Part shown: positions 51,737 to 61,332 of the stretch, in pieces | Position numbering within the stretch: the first letter of the stretch is position 1 | How the letters are laid out: each line of letters opens with the position of its first letter | Assembly: GCF_013294115.1 (NCBI RefSeq) | Contig: NZ_JABSNP010000003.1 | Span: 62,001-126,000 of the forward strand | DNA: 64,000 nucleotides | Origin: Hymenobacter caeli | GTDB lineage: Bacteria > Bacteroidota > Bacteroidia > Cytophagales > Hymenobacteraceae | Reading direction: 5' to 3' | The notes under the pieces: model-generated | Seen by the model: the letters and a program-made list of their open reading frames with translations, nothing else | Told to the model about the DNA's origin: nothing | The model's database searches: none | Position numbers and translations under genes: made by a program

Positions 51737-54700
51737 TTGAAATTCGGCCGTAAATTACTCTCTCCGTCGGTGGTTGTGGTGGCGTCGTTGCTGGCGTGGT
51801 GGGCGCAGGCCGGCCCGCTGGTGCGGCACCCCGCCACGCCGTGGCCCCTGGGGGCCCGGCCGGCCCCGGCCGACACCGTGTACCGGCCCAGCCGCCGGCC
51901 CCGGGTGGCCCCGCACGACCGGCCGGGCAGCCCGTTTGGGCCGCAGCGGCGCTCGCCGCTGGTGCTGCCCCTGCCCCCCAACGTGCAGCTGAAGGTGGCC
52001 GTGGACGACAGCCTCAAAAACTTCGACGTGCAGGAGAAAGTGGGCCCGGACATCAACTACCGCGACCCGAGCCGGCTTACGTTCAAGGAATACGAAGAGT
52101 TTCAGCAGCGCGAGGCCATCCGCAACTACTACCGCGAGCGGGCCCGGGGCGGCGTGACGGGGCCGGCCGTGACGGCGGGCACGCCGCAGGCCCAGCGCCT
52201 GATTCCGAAGATTGACCTGGGGCCCGTGGGCGACCGGATTTTCGGGGGCCGCTACGTCGACATCCGCCCGTCGGGGGCCGTCACCATCAAGGCCGGGGCC
52301 AAGTTCAACACCAACGAAAACCCGGCCCTGACCCTGCGCCAGCAAAGCGTGGGCGACTTCATCTTCGACCAGAGCATGAACATCAACCTGACCGGGCAGG
52401 TCGGGACGAAGCTCAAGCTGGCCTTCAACTACGACACCAAGGCCTCGTTCGACTTCGACAACCAGATGAAGTTCGACTACTCGGGCCAGGAAACCGACAT
52501 CCTGCGCAAGCTCGACCTGGGCAACGTGAGCCTGCCGCTGGGCAACTCGCTGGTGCAGGGCGGCCAAAACCTGTTCGGGGCCAAGGCCCAGATGCAGTTC
52601 GGGCGGCTGGGCGTGACGGCCGTGGCCGCCACCGTGCGCGGCACCGCCGACGAGGTGCGCGTGCAAAACGGGGCCCAGAGCCGGCAGTTCGAGCTGAAAG
52701 CCAGCCAGTACGAGAAAGACAAGCACTTTTTCCTGTCGCAGTTTTTCCGCGAGCGCTACGACGTGGCCCTGCGCACCCTGCCCACGGTGCAGAGCGGCGT
52801 GCAGGTGACGCAGCTGGAAGTGTACATCACCAACGACAACCGCACCACCGCCAGCCTGCGCAACGTGGTGGCCCTGATGGACCTGGCCGAGCCGGTGCGG
52901 GTGTACCAGCAGAAGTTCTTCAACGCCGGCCGCAACCCCAGCCAGCGCACGCCGGCCGCCAACAACGCCAACCTGGAGTACGGCCAGCTGGTGGCCGCCG
53001 CCGGCCAGTCGCGCAACGACCTCACCGTGGACTCTTACCTCGGCGGCACTCTGGGCCTGGCCAAAAACCTGGACTACGAGCGGGTGCGGGCCCGCAAGCT
53101 CGACCCCAACGAGTACACCTTCAACGCCGAGCTGGGCTACCTCTCGCTGAACGTGCCCCTGCTGCCCGACCAGGTGCTGGGCGTGGGCTACTCCTACACC
53201 TACAACGGCCAGACCTACAAGGTGGGCGAAATCTCGCAGGACTACACCGGCGTGGCCCCCGACCAGGTGGTGTTCCTCAAGCTGCTGCGGGCCAGCAACC
53301 CCGGCGTGGGCACGCTGCCCGCGGCCCGGCCCGACCCGCTGACGCCCCCCGGGCCCCCCACGCGCAACACGCCGACCTGGGACCTGATGATGAAAAACAT
53401 CTACTCCCTGAACACCACCCAGCTCAACCGCGACAACTTCCAGTTCCAGATTATTTACAAGGACGACGTGACGGGCGTCGACTTGATTTCGCTCAAGGAA
53501 GGGTCCAAGATTCAGAACGTGCCCATCATCCAGGTGCTGGGCCTGGACCGGGTGAACCCCAACAACGACCGCAACCCCGACGGCAACTTCGACTTCCTGC
53601 CCGGCATCACCGTCAACCCCGAGCTGGGCCGCCTCATCTTCCCCAGCGTGCAGCCGTTCGGCGACTACCTGCGGGCGCAGTTCGACACCCTGAACGTGCC
53701 CAACGACCGGGTGTTGCTGCCCAAGTACGTGTACGAAGAGCTGTACAACCAAACCCAGAGCGACGCCCAGCAGCGCCAGGAAAAGGACAAGTTTTACCTG
53801 CGCGGGCGCTACCAGGGCACCACCACCGACGAGATTAACCTGCCCGGCATCGGGGTGGCGCAGGGCTCGGTGCGGGTGTTTTCGGGCTCGACGCTGCTCA
53901 CCGAAGGCGTGGACTACCAGGTGTTCTACGACCAGGCGAAGGTGAAGGTGCTGAACCCGGCCTACCTGGCCTCGGCCAACGAGCTGCGGGTCACGTTCGA
54001 GAAAAACGCCTTGGTGCAGGTGCAGCCCCGCCGCCTGCTGGGGGCCCGCTTCGACTACAAGCTCGACAAGGACGTGACGCTGGGCGGCACGGCCCTGTAC
54101 CTGCTCGAAAACCAGGCCCCGGGCATCAATCGGGTGAACATCGGCGACGAGCCGGCCAACAACAGCATCGTGGGCCTGGACGGCAGCTTCCGCCGCGACA
54201 GCCGGGTGCTTACCAAGCTGCTCGACCGGCTGCCGTTTTACTCCACCAAGGAGATTTCGACCATTGCCTTCAGCGGCGAGTTTGCCAAGCTGCTGCCGGG
54301 CCGCTCGCAGCTGGGCAGCGGCGAGAACGGGGTGAGCTACATCGACGACTTCGAGAACGCCCGCACGCCCTACACGCTGGGGGGCCTGACGGCCATTCCG
54401 GCCTGGCGGCTGGCCACCACGCCCTCCGCCATTTCCCGGGCCACCGACCTGAGCGTGAACTACCAGCGGGCCAAGCTGGCCTGGTACACCGTGGACCAGA
54501 CCTACTACACCGGGGGCCCCAGCGTGCCGGCCAACATCGGCCTCACCGATTCTTCGCTGAGCAACCACTACACCCGGGGCATTCCGCGCAACGAGGTATT
54601 CCCGAACAAAGACCTGGGGGCCACGGGCAACGGCTATGAGTACACCTTCGACATGGCCTACTTCCCCGGCGAGCGGGGGCCCTACAACTACACGCCGAAC

Positions 54701-57700
54701 ATCGACGCCGATGGCCGGCACTTCGCAAGTAATTTCGGAGTCAATCTACCAGAAAACCGCTTCGGCGGCATTTCGCGGGCCATTACCTTCGATACGGACT
54801 TTGATAACGCTAACATCGAGTACCTGGAGTTTTGGCTATTGGACCCGTTTATTACCACCCGCAACGGCAGAATTAGCGACTCCGACCCCGACCTGCGCAA
54901 CAAGCCCGTTAGCAACACCACCGGCGGCCGGCTGGTCATCAACCTGGGCAACGTGAGCGAGGACTTGCTGCGCGACAACAACCAGCACGAGTTCGAGAAC
55001 GGCTTGCCCACGCCCGACCAGGCGGGCACGGCCGGCCTGGTGACGCCCACCATCTGGGGCCAGGTGGGCACGGCGCAGTTCCTGACCGATGCCTTTAGCG
55101 CCGCGCCGGGCGGGCGGGCGGCCCAGGACGTGGGCCTCGACGGCCTGAACGACGCGGCCGAGAGGGTGTTCCCGGGCTTTCCGGCCGGCTACGGGGCGTT
55201 TTCCGACCCCTCGGCCGACGACTTCCTCTACCACCTCGACCCGGTGTACGACCAGAACAACGTCAAGATTCTGGGCCGCTACAAAAACTACAACGGCTAC
55301 GAAAACAACTCGCCCGAGGCCAGCCAGTTCACCTCCACGGCCTACCCCGACAAGGAAGACCTGAACCGCGACAACGTGATTCAGGACGTGGAGAGCTACC
55401 ACGAGTACACCATTCCGCTGGGGCCCGCCACCAGCACCAACCCGCTGGCGGTGGGCCAGAACTACATCGTGGACAAGGTGACGACCCCGCCCATTACGGG
55501 CAGCAACGGTGAAACCGTGACCTGGTACCAGTTCCGCATTCCGGTGCGCCAGCCCACCCGCACAGTGGTGAACGGGGTGACCGATAACAGCGCAGTGGAC
55601 CCGCTCGGCTACAAATCCGTGCGCTTCATTCGGATGTACATGACCGGCTGGCAGCAGCCGGCGGTGCTGCGCATGGTGCAGCCGCAGTTCGTGGCCAACC
55701 AGTGGCGGCGCTACAACTACCCCATTGCCCAGGCCCAGAGCAACCTGCCGGTGAACACCGTAACCGACGCCGACGCCTTCAGCGTTTCGACGGTGAGCAT
55801 CGAAGAGAACGGCCCCACGCCGGGCAGCGCCTCCACGTCCGGGCCGGGCGGTACCCTTACTTCGGGGACCATTCCCTACGTGACGCCGCCCAACATCACG
55901 CGCGACACCGAGTACGGCAGCTCGGCCGTGGCCCGCATCCAAAACGAGCAAAGCCTGCGCCTGGTAGTGACGGGCCTACGCAAAGGCTACGCCAAGGCGG
56001 CCTACAAGAACCTGACCGTGAACATGCTGCGCTACAAACACCTGCGCATGTACCTGCACGGCGAAACCGACGATATCAACGGTACGCGCAGCGGCGAAGT
56101 ACGGGCCTTCATCCGCATCGGCACCGACTACACCCAGAACTACTACGAGTACTCGCTGCCCCTCAAGCTGACGGACAGGGGTAAAACGCTCCAGGCCGAC
56201 ATCTGGCCCGACGTGAACAACATCGACTTGGCGTTTCAGGATTTTATCGATGCCAAGTCGAACCGCAACAAGCAGGTGCCGCTCAACCTGACTGTGCCCT
56301 TCACGGTTACGCTGGCCAACCAGGCCACTATTACAGTGGTGGGCAACCCCGACCTGTCGGCCGTGCAGGGCTGCATGATTGGGGTGTTGAACCCGGTTAT
56401 GCCCGGCTCGGCCGACACCGGCAACAAGAACGTGACGCTGTGGGCCGACGAGCTGCGGGTGTTCGACTTCGAGCAGGACGCCGGCTTTGCCGCCAACGCC
56501 CGCCTGAACGTGAAGTTTGCCGACCTGGCCACCCTCACCGCCACCGGCAACTACACCAGCGTGGGCTTCGGCGGCTTGCAGGACAAGGCCCAGCAGCGCT
56601 CGCTCGACGACGTGGCCCGCGGCGACCTGAGCGCCACCATCGCCGCCGACAAGCTGCTGCCCGCCCAGCTGCACCTGCGCGTGCCGGTGCTGGTGCAGCT
56701 GGGGGCCGAGCGCCGCTCGCCCCAGTACGACCCCCTCGACCCCGACACCAAGCTGGCCCAGAGCCTGGAGAAATTCACGAGCGCCGACGCCCGGGCCGAG
56801 TACAGCAAGAAGGTGATTGACATGACCACCACCCGCAGCCTGGCCCTGCTGAACGTGCGCAAGGAGCGGGTAGTGGCCGCCCCGCCCGCCGGCGGCGGCC
56901 CCGCGGCCCCGCCCCGCCAGCCCAAGCCCTGGGACATTGAAAACGTGGCCCTGAGCTACTCCATTGCCGAGCGCCAGCACTCCGACGTGCGCACCTCCAG
57001 CGACTACACCCGCTCCTTTACGGCGGCGGCGGCCTACGCCTTCCAGACCACGCCCAAGAACTACCTGCCGTTTGCCAAGTTCAAGGCCTTCGACAACCCC
57101 TACCTGAAGTTTTTGCAGCAGGTGAACTTCACGCCGCTGCCCTCGCGCTTCGCCTTCCGCATCGACCTGGACCGGCGCTACAACGAGCGGTTTTTGCAGC
57201 GGGTGGTGAACCCCGGCGACGTGCCCACCACGTTCGGCATCCCGGGCGTGTACCAGAAGTCGTTCTACATCAACCGCATCTACGACCTGAGCTGGGCCCC
57301 GACCAAGGCCCTGACCATCGACTACACCGCCACCAACCGCGGCATCATCGACGAGGGCCAGGGCCGCGCCGTGGGCAGCAGCCAGGAGGCCATCAATAAC
57401 CGCACGCTCATCAACCAGAACCTGCTGGCCGGGGGCCGCACCGTCAACTTCAACCAGACCATCGCCGCTACCTACCGCCTGCCGCTCGACAAGTTCCCGC
57501 TTACCGACTGGCTGAGCGCCGACGCCCGCTACGCGGCCCACTACACCTGGCAGGCGGCCTCCACGGCCCTGCGCCAGCCCCTGCACCCCAACTCCGTTGA
57601 CCCCACCGACACCGCCACCGTGCCCCTGCGCTTGGGCAACACCATCCAGAACAACGCCGAGCTGAGCGCCAACGGCCGCATCGACCTGGTGAAGCTTTAC

Positions 57701-59323
57701 AACAAGGTGAAGTTCCTGAACATCATCAACAACGCGCCGCCCCCGCCGCCGCGCCCCGCGCCGCCCCCGCCCGGGGCCGACGGCACCCGCCCCAAGCCCG
57801 AAACGGCCGCTCCCCGCGACACCACCCCCGTGCTGGTGCGGGCCGCCAAGGCCGTGCTGCGCTCGCTGATGACGGCCCGCTCGCTCAACTTCACCTACGC
57901 CCGCTCCAGCGGCACGCTGCTGCCCGGCTACCTGCCCGGCACCACGGCCTTCGGCCTGACCAACTTCCGGGGCCCGGGCATCATCGCCCCGGGCATCCCG
58001 TTCGTCATCGGCAAGCAGTACGACCTGCGCTACCTCTACGACTACGCCAACGTGAACGGCTGGTACACCGGCGACAGCGAGTACCTGAACACGCCCCTGA
58101 GCAGCCTGCTGACCGAAAACCTGGCGCTGCGCACTACCCTGGAGCCGTTCCGCGACTTCAACATCCAGCTCGACGCGCGGCGGGCGAAGGTGGAAAACAA
58201 CGAGGCCTACTACCGCAACCAGCTCGACACGCTGACGCTCCAGCCGGTGCTCGACGGCCTCGGCCGCAAGATGCTGGCCCCCGTGCAGTCGCTGGGCTCG
58301 GGCTCGTTCAGCACCAGCACCATCACCATCAATACGCTCTTCAACGACCTGAGCGCCAACGGCGAAGTTTCCAAGGCCTTCAACTTGTTCGTGCTCAACC
58401 GGGGCCCCATCCAGCAACAGCTGCAAGCCGCGGCCAACCTCCAGAACCCGAACCTGGCGGGCAAGTACAGCTATAACTCGCAGGACGTGCTGATTCCGGC
58501 CTTTATCGATGCCTACCACGGGCGGACGTCGGACGGCTACCAGGCTCAGAAGTTCAACCTCTTCGACCAGCTGCCCATTCCCAACTGGAACGTGCAGTAC
58601 AACGGGCTGTCGCAGCTGCCGCTCTTCCGCAACTACTTCTCCTCGTTCACCCTCAACCACGCCTACAACTCGACCTACAGCGTGGGCACCTACACCACCT
58701 CCACGCTCTACACCGACAACAACCTGGACTTCGCCAACCGCGTCAGCGCCACCGGGCAGTACATTCCGTACTACCTCATCGGGCAGGTGAGCATCGTGGA
58801 GCACCTGGCCCCGCTGATTGGCGTGAACTTCACGACCCTCAACAAGCTGACCGGCAACGTGGAGTACCGCACCGACCGCGCCCTGGCCCTGAACATCACC
58901 AACGCCCAGGTGACCGAGCTGCACACCACGGCCCTGGTAATAGGCTTTGGCTACTCGGCGGCGGGCCTCAAGCTGCCCTTCCGCTCGGGCGGCGAGCAGA
59001 TAGTGTTGAAAAACAACCTCACCGCTCGCTTCAACCTGAGCATCAACGACAACATCACCATCCAGCGCAGCATCCTCAACTCGGTGGACCCGTCCGATGT
59101 CGTGGCCGGTGGCCCCTTGGCCAGCGTGGGCACGGCCACCAGCCAGATTGTGAACGGCTCGCGCACGTACCAGCTGCGGCCCACCATCGACTACTTGCTC
59201 AATACCCGCCTGAACTTCCAGTTCTACTTCACCCAAACCATCACTACGCCCCGCGTGAGCAACGCCTTCCGCAACGCCAACACCGAGGGCGGCTTCCAGC
59301 TGCGCTACAGTCTGACGCAGTAG
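51737..59323 (+). CDS. sprA: Type IX secretion translocon / gliding motility protein SprA
   Basis: The 2528-residue outer-membrane protein has a signal sequence (KFGRKLLSPSVVVVASLLAW). Characteristic SprA segments are FQQREAIRNYYRERARGG, PKIDLGPVGDRIFGGRYVDI and GQVGTKLKLAFNYDTKASFD. The barrel is very long and rich in alternating aromatic strands, ending GGFQLRYSLTQ. SprA forms the giant single-chain barrel through which the type IX system exports proteins. Proline-rich loops occur near 1715 (PPAGGGPAAPPRQPKP) and 2000-2030 (PPPPPRPAPPPPGADG). The start is TTG, chosen because it begins the signal sequence. ruvA precedes and gcvH and vanZ follow, an order I recall from other Bacteroidota. Confidence 0.96.
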   Translation: MKFGRKLLSPSVVVVASLLAWWAQAGPLVRHPATPWPLGARPAPADTVYRPSRRPRVAPHDRPGSPFGPQRRSPLVLPLPPNVQLKVAVDDSLKNFDVQEKVGPDINYRDPSRLTFKEYEEFQQREAIRNYYRERARGGVTGPAVTAGTPQAQRLIPKIDLGPVGDRIFGGRYVDIRPSGAVTIKAGAKFNTNENPALTLRQQSVGDFIFDQSMNINLTGQVGTKLKLAFNYDTKASFDFDNQMKFDYSGQETDILRKLDLGNVSLPLGNSLVQGGQNLFGAKAQMQFGRLGVTAVAATVRGTADEVRVQNGAQSRQFELKASQYEKDKHFFLSQFFRERYDVALRTLPTVQSGVQVTQLEVYITNDNRTTASLRNVVALMDLAEPVRVYQQKFFNAGRNPSQRTPAANNANLEYGQLVAAAGQSRNDLTVDSYLGGTLGLAKNLDYERVRARKLDPNEYTFNAELGYLSLNVPLLPDQVLGVGYSYTYNGQTYKVGEISQDYTGVAPDQVVFLKLLRASNPGVGTLPAARPDPLTPPGPPTRNTPTWDLMMKNIYSLNTTQLNRDNFQFQIIYKDDVTGVDLISLKEGSKIQNVPIIQVLGLDRVNPNNDRNPDGNFDFLPGITVNPELGRLIFPSVQPFGDYLRAQFDTLNVPNDRVLLPKYVYEELYNQTQSDAQQRQEKDKFYLRGRYQGTTTDEINLPGIGVAQGSVRVFSGSTLLTEGVDYQVFYDQAKVKVLNPAYLASANELRVTFEKNALVQVQPRRLLGARFDYKLDKDVTLGGTALYLLENQAPGINRVNIGDEPANNSIVGLDGSFRRDSRVLTKLLDRLPFYSTKEISTIAFSGEFAKLLPGRSQLGSGENGVSYIDDFENARTPYTLGGLTAIPAWRLATTPSAISRATDLSVNYQRAKLAWYTVDQTYYTGGPSVPANIGLTDSSLSNHYTRGIPRNEVFPNKDLGATGNGYEYTFDMAYFPGERGPYNYTPNIDADGRHFASNFGVNLPENRFGGISRAITFDTDFDNANIEYLEFWLLDPFITTRNGRISDSDPDLRNKPVSNTTGGRLVINLGNVSEDLLRDNNQHEFENGLPTPDQAGTAGLVTPTIWGQVGTAQFLTDAFSAAPGGRAAQDVGLDGLNDAAERVFPGFPAGYGAFSDPSADDFLYHLDPVYDQNNVKILGRYKNYNGYENNSPEASQFTSTAYPDKEDLNRDNVIQDVESYHEYTIPLGPATSTNPLAVGQNYIVDKVTTPPITGSNGETVTWYQFRIPVRQPTRTVVNGVTDNSAVDPLGYKSVRFIRMYMTGWQQPAVLRMVQPQFVANQWRRYNYPIAQAQSNLPVNTVTDADAFSVSTVSIEENGPTPGSASTSGPGGTLTSGTIPYVTPPNITRDTEYGSSAVARIQNEQSLRLVVTGLRKGYAKAAYKNLTVNMLRYKHLRMYLHGETDDINGTRSGEVRAFIRIGTDYTQNYYEYSLPLKLTDRGKTLQADIWPDVNNIDLAFQDFIDAKSNRNKQVPLNLTVPFTVTLANQATITVVGNPDLSAVQGCMIGVLNPVMPGSADTGNKNVTLWADELRVFDFEQDAGFAANARLNVKFADLATLTATGNYTSVGFGGLQDKAQQRSLDDVARGDLSATIAADKLLPAQLHLRVPVLVQLGAERRSPQYDPLDPDTKLAQSLEKFTSADARAEYSKKVIDMTTTRSLALLNVRKERVVAAPPAGGGPAAPPRQPKPWDIENVALSYSIAERQHSDVRTSSDYTRSFTAAAAYAFQTTPKNYLPFAKFKAFDNPYLKFLQQVNFTPLPSRFAFRIDLDRRYNERFLQRVVNPGDVPTTFGIPGVYQKSFYINRIYDLSWAPTKALTIDYTATNRGIIDEGQGRAVGSSQEAINNRTLINQNLLAGGRTVNFNQTIAATYRLPLDKFPLTDWLSADARYAAHYTWQAASTALRQPLHPNSVDPTDTATVPLRLGNTIQNNAELSANGRIDLVKLYNKVKFLNIINNAPPPPPRPAPPPPGADGTRPKPETAAPRDTTPVLVRAAKAVLRSLMTARSLNFTYARSSGTLLPGYLPGTTAFGLTNFRGPGIIAPGIPFVIGKQYDLRYLYDYANVNGWYTGDSEYLNTPLSSLLTENLALRTTLEPFRDFNIQLDARRAKVENNEAYYRNQLDTLTLQPVLDGLGRKMLAPVQSLGSGSFSTSTITINTLFNDLSANGEVSKAFNLFVLNRGPIQQQLQAAANLQNPNLAGKYSYNSQDVLIPAFIDAYHGRTSDGYQAQKFNLFDQLPIPNWNVQYNGLSQLPLFRNYFSSFTLNHAYNSTYSVGTYTTSTLYTDNNLDFANRVSATGQYIPYYLIGQVSIVEHLAPLIGVNFTTLNKLTGNVEYRTDRALALNITNAQVTELHTTALVIGFGYSAAGLKLPFRSGGEQIVLKNNLTARFNLSINDNITIQRSILNSVDPSDVVAGGPLASVGTATSQIVNGSRTYQLRPTIDYLLNTRLNFQFYFTQTITTPRVSNAFRNANTEGGFQLRYSLTQ

Positions 59324-59495
59324 GAGTTATGGGTTATGAGTTATGGGTTATGAGTTAGGAGCTGTTGCAATATTGAGCAGAAGCCCGGTGGGCTACGGCT
59401 GCCGGCTCTACTTTTGGGGGCCAGTTGGGAGCGCCGCGTTCTGGCAACCAGTGCCCGTTGCTGAAACTCATAACCCATAACTTCTAACTCATAAC
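59324..59495. repeat. Inverted 7-bp-repeat element between sprA and gcvH
   Basis: Directly after the sprA stop, GAGTTAT, GGGTTAT, GAGTTAT, GGGTTAT, GAGTTAG run in register (59324-59358). AACTCAT, AACCCAT, AACTTCT, AACTCAT (59465-59492) answer on the other side, ending 13 bases before the gcvH ATG. The 106-bp centre is unrelated to that of 4887-4980, although the arms belong to the same heptamer family. Confidence 0.85.
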
Positions 59496-59505
59496 ACAAA
59501 AAAAG

Positions 59506-59886
59506 ATGACCCTGCCCACCACCCTCTACTACACCAAAGACCACGAATGGATTCGCGTGGAAGGCGACGTGGCCTACGTCGGCATCACCGACCACGCGCA
59601 GCGCGAGCTGGGCGACATCGTGTACGTTGACATCGATACCCTCGACCAGGACGTGGCCCAGCACGCCGTGTTCGGCACGGTGGAGGCCGTGAAAACGGTG
59701 TCCGACCTGTTCAGCCCCCTCACCGGCACCGTGCTGGAAGTGAACGCCAAGCTGGCCGACGCCCCCGAAACCGTGAACGCCGACCCCTACGGCGACGGCT
59801 GGATGGTGAAGCTGGCCATTGCCGACCCCGCCGAAATCGGGGGCCTGCTGTCGGCCGAGGCCTACGGCGAGCTGGTGGGGGCCTAA
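59506..59886 (+). CDS. gcvH: Glycine cleavage system H protein
   Basis: The 126-residue lipoyl carrier shuttles the aminomethyl intermediate between the P, T and L proteins of glycine cleavage. It has the full single-domain length, with [40 protein letters not shown] and the lipoylation site in [19 protein letters not shown] (K, normally ESVK). The end [13 protein letters not shown] is typical. The other gcv genes are not here. Translation starts just after the heptamer element. vanZ-like follows 14 bp downstream. Confidence 0.97.
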   Translation: MTLPTTLYYTKDHEWIRVEGDVAYVGITDHAQRELGDIVYVDIDTLDQDVAQHAVFGTVEAVKTVSDLFSPLTGTVLEVNAKLADAPETVNADPYGDGWMVKLAIADPAEIGGLLSAEAYGELVGA

Positions 59887-59900
59887 CGCCGCGCTGCTTC

Positions 59901-60317
59901 GTGCCGAGTACCGCACCCCCGGGCCGCCGGCCCTACGCCGCGCTGCCCCTGTTCTGGACGGGCGTCATCCTGGTGCTCACCCTCACGCCGGCCGTCGACA
60001 TGCCGGCCACCCCGGCCTGGAAGCTGCTTTCCTTCGACACGGCGGCCCACGCGGGCGTGTTTGCCGTGCTGGCGGCCCTGAGTTGGTTTTCGCTGCGGCG
60101 GCAGCGCCGCTGGCCGGCGCTGGCCCGGCGGGCCGGGGCCGTGGTGCTGGCCGGCTGCGTAGCCTTCGGGGCCCTCATCGAGGTGCTGCAATACGTGATG
60201 CACCAGGGCCGCCACGCCGAATGGTCCGACCTGCTCAGCGACAGCATCGGGGCGGTGCTGGTGCTGGCGCTGGCCGCCGGGCTGGCCCGCCGCCCGCCGC
60301 TGGCCCGCTGGGTGTAG
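59901..60317 (+). CDS. VanZ-family membrane protein
   Basis: The 138-residue product starts at GTG and has four hydrophobic helices. The family pattern is visible: LTPAVDMP after the first helix, FDTAAHAGVFAVLAALSWFS (the DKxxHxxxF-like position), AFGALIEVLQYVMHQGRHAE and WSDLLSDSIGAVLVLALAAG. VanZ proteins are small membrane proteins of mostly unknown function; one confers low-level teicoplanin resistance. Here the link is with sprA and gcvH, so resistance should not be assumed. Confidence 0.87.
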   Translation: MPSTAPPGRRPYAALPLFWTGVILVLTLTPAVDMPATPAWKLLSFDTAAHAGVFAVLAALSWFSLRRQRRWPALARRAGAVVLAGCVAFGALIEVLQYVMHQGRHAEWSDLLSDSIGAVLVLALAAGLARRPPLARWV

Positions 60318-60373
60318 CCGCCCGCGCCGGGGCCCGCCCAATCGGGCAGCCCGGCCCCCCGCAACCGCGCCTC

Positions 60374-60416
60374 AACGCAAAAGCCCCTCCGTTGCCGACG
60401 GAGGGGCTTTTTGCGT
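60374..60416. terminator. Bidirectional intrinsic terminator
   Basis: AACGCAAAAGCCCCTCCGT (60374-60392) pairs with ACGGAGGGGCTTTTTGCGTT (60397-60416) around a TGCC loop with one bulge. It separates the vanZ-like gene (+) from the convergent gene ending at 60430 (-). Confidence 0.93.
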
Positions 60417-60429
60417 TCAGGCCGGCGGG

Positions 60430-60978
60430 TTATTTGCCGGCTTCGTTGTTGGCTTTTACCGAGAGCATGATTTGCTTGGCCACCGGCTCCCACTCGGGCT
60501 TCTGGCGGTCGGCGCAGTTGAAGGTGCAAATCATGAGCTTGCTCTGCACGTCGGTGAAAAACACTAGCGTGTACACCTCGTGGCCCATCTCGGGCTTCAT
60601 GAACTCGAGGTAGCCCACCTTGTGGTTGTTGATGTTCTTGACGCCTTCGCCGAACCACTTGGCGTCCTTGTACTGCTTGTGGTAGGTTTTGGCAAACGTC
60701 GCGGCGTACACGTCCACCATGTCTTGGTCGGCGTCGTTGTCGGAGTAGTTGAAGGCCAGGCTCACCAGGTTGTTGTTGGTGAAGATGACGCTGGGGCGGC
60801 TCTGGGCCTTGGCGTAGGCGAAGTCCATCTGCTGCTCGCTCATCACCTCGAACCCTTTCGGGATGAGGATTTCGACCCGCTCGCTGAGCACGTGTTTTTT
60901 CACTAGCTCGATCTCGGATGCGGGCCGGGCGGCCGTCAGCAGCAAACCCAGAAGGCAGAGTAAAATTGTTGGTTTCAT
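60430..60978 (-). CDS. Secreted protein of unknown function
   Basis: The 182-residue product has a signal peptide (MKPTILLCLLGLLLTAARPA). The soluble domain contains RVEILIPKGFEVMSEQQMDF, VIFTNNNLVSLAFNYSDND and GYLEFMKPEMGHEVYTLVFF, ending with an amphipathic helix (EWEPVAKQIMLSVK). The pattern of strands followed by a C-terminal helix resembles Mog1/PsbP-like folds, but I cannot assign a family. The ATG at 60976-60978 begins the signal peptide. It has a 354-bp AT-rich region upstream. Confidence 0.65.
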   Translation of the reverse strand: MKPTILLCLLGLLLTAARPASEIELVKKHVLSERVEILIPKGFEVMSEQQMDFAYAKAQSRPSVIFTNNNLVSLAFNYSDNDADQDMVDVYAATFAKTYHKQYKDAKWFGEGVKNINNHKVGYLEFMKPEMGHEVYTLVFFTDVQSKLMICTFNCADRQKPEWEPVAKQIMLSVKANNEAGK

Positions 60979-61332
60979 ATAGACGGGCGAGTTCAAGTGA
61001 AGCTAAAATGGGGGTGAAGCGCGCTCAACTATGGGGGCTTCTTGTGGTAAAATTACAAATTCCTACCAAAGCAAAAAATTATTTTTGGCGCGCCTCCCGA
61101 GCGGTAAAGCCATGAGCAGTATTTGGCTTCACTATCATTGCAGGAGTAAATATGGCCCGTACGCACATATTTGGCCTATGTTGGTTGAGGGGCTAATAAA
61201 AAAGTTTAATAATAAATTGGTTAAGCAACAATAAATAATATATTGAACATACAATATTTATCTGGAATAGTGCAAATATATTTTTCACTTCATTGATTTT
61301 CCGGCTCTGGTTGGAAACCGGGCCGGGCGGGC
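60979..61332. other. 354-bp AT-rich gene-free stretch
   Basis: It lies between two minus-strand genes and is far richer in A and T than the rest of the window, especially 61180-61300 (runs such as AATAATAAATTGG and AATATATTG). The small plus-strand frames in it have no family features. Minus-strand TAATTTTA (61048-61055) might be part of a promoter for the gene starting at 60978. No terminator hairpin follows the yicC-like stop at 61333. Confidence 0.5.

Noticed and set aside
51755..54721. 988-codon open frame antisense to sprA
   Set aside because: Same artefact as above: no start context, no family motif, fully opposite a well-supported gene.
55976..59236. 1086-codon open frame antisense to sprA
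   Set aside because: It is a shadow of GC-rich third positions. Its protein is a Val/Gly/His/Gln-rich string without domains, while the plus strand is clearly SprA.
61031..61234. 67-codon plus-strand frame in the AT-rich gap
   Set aside because: No family features, no promoter or conserved start, and it lies in a compositionally odd non-coding stretch.
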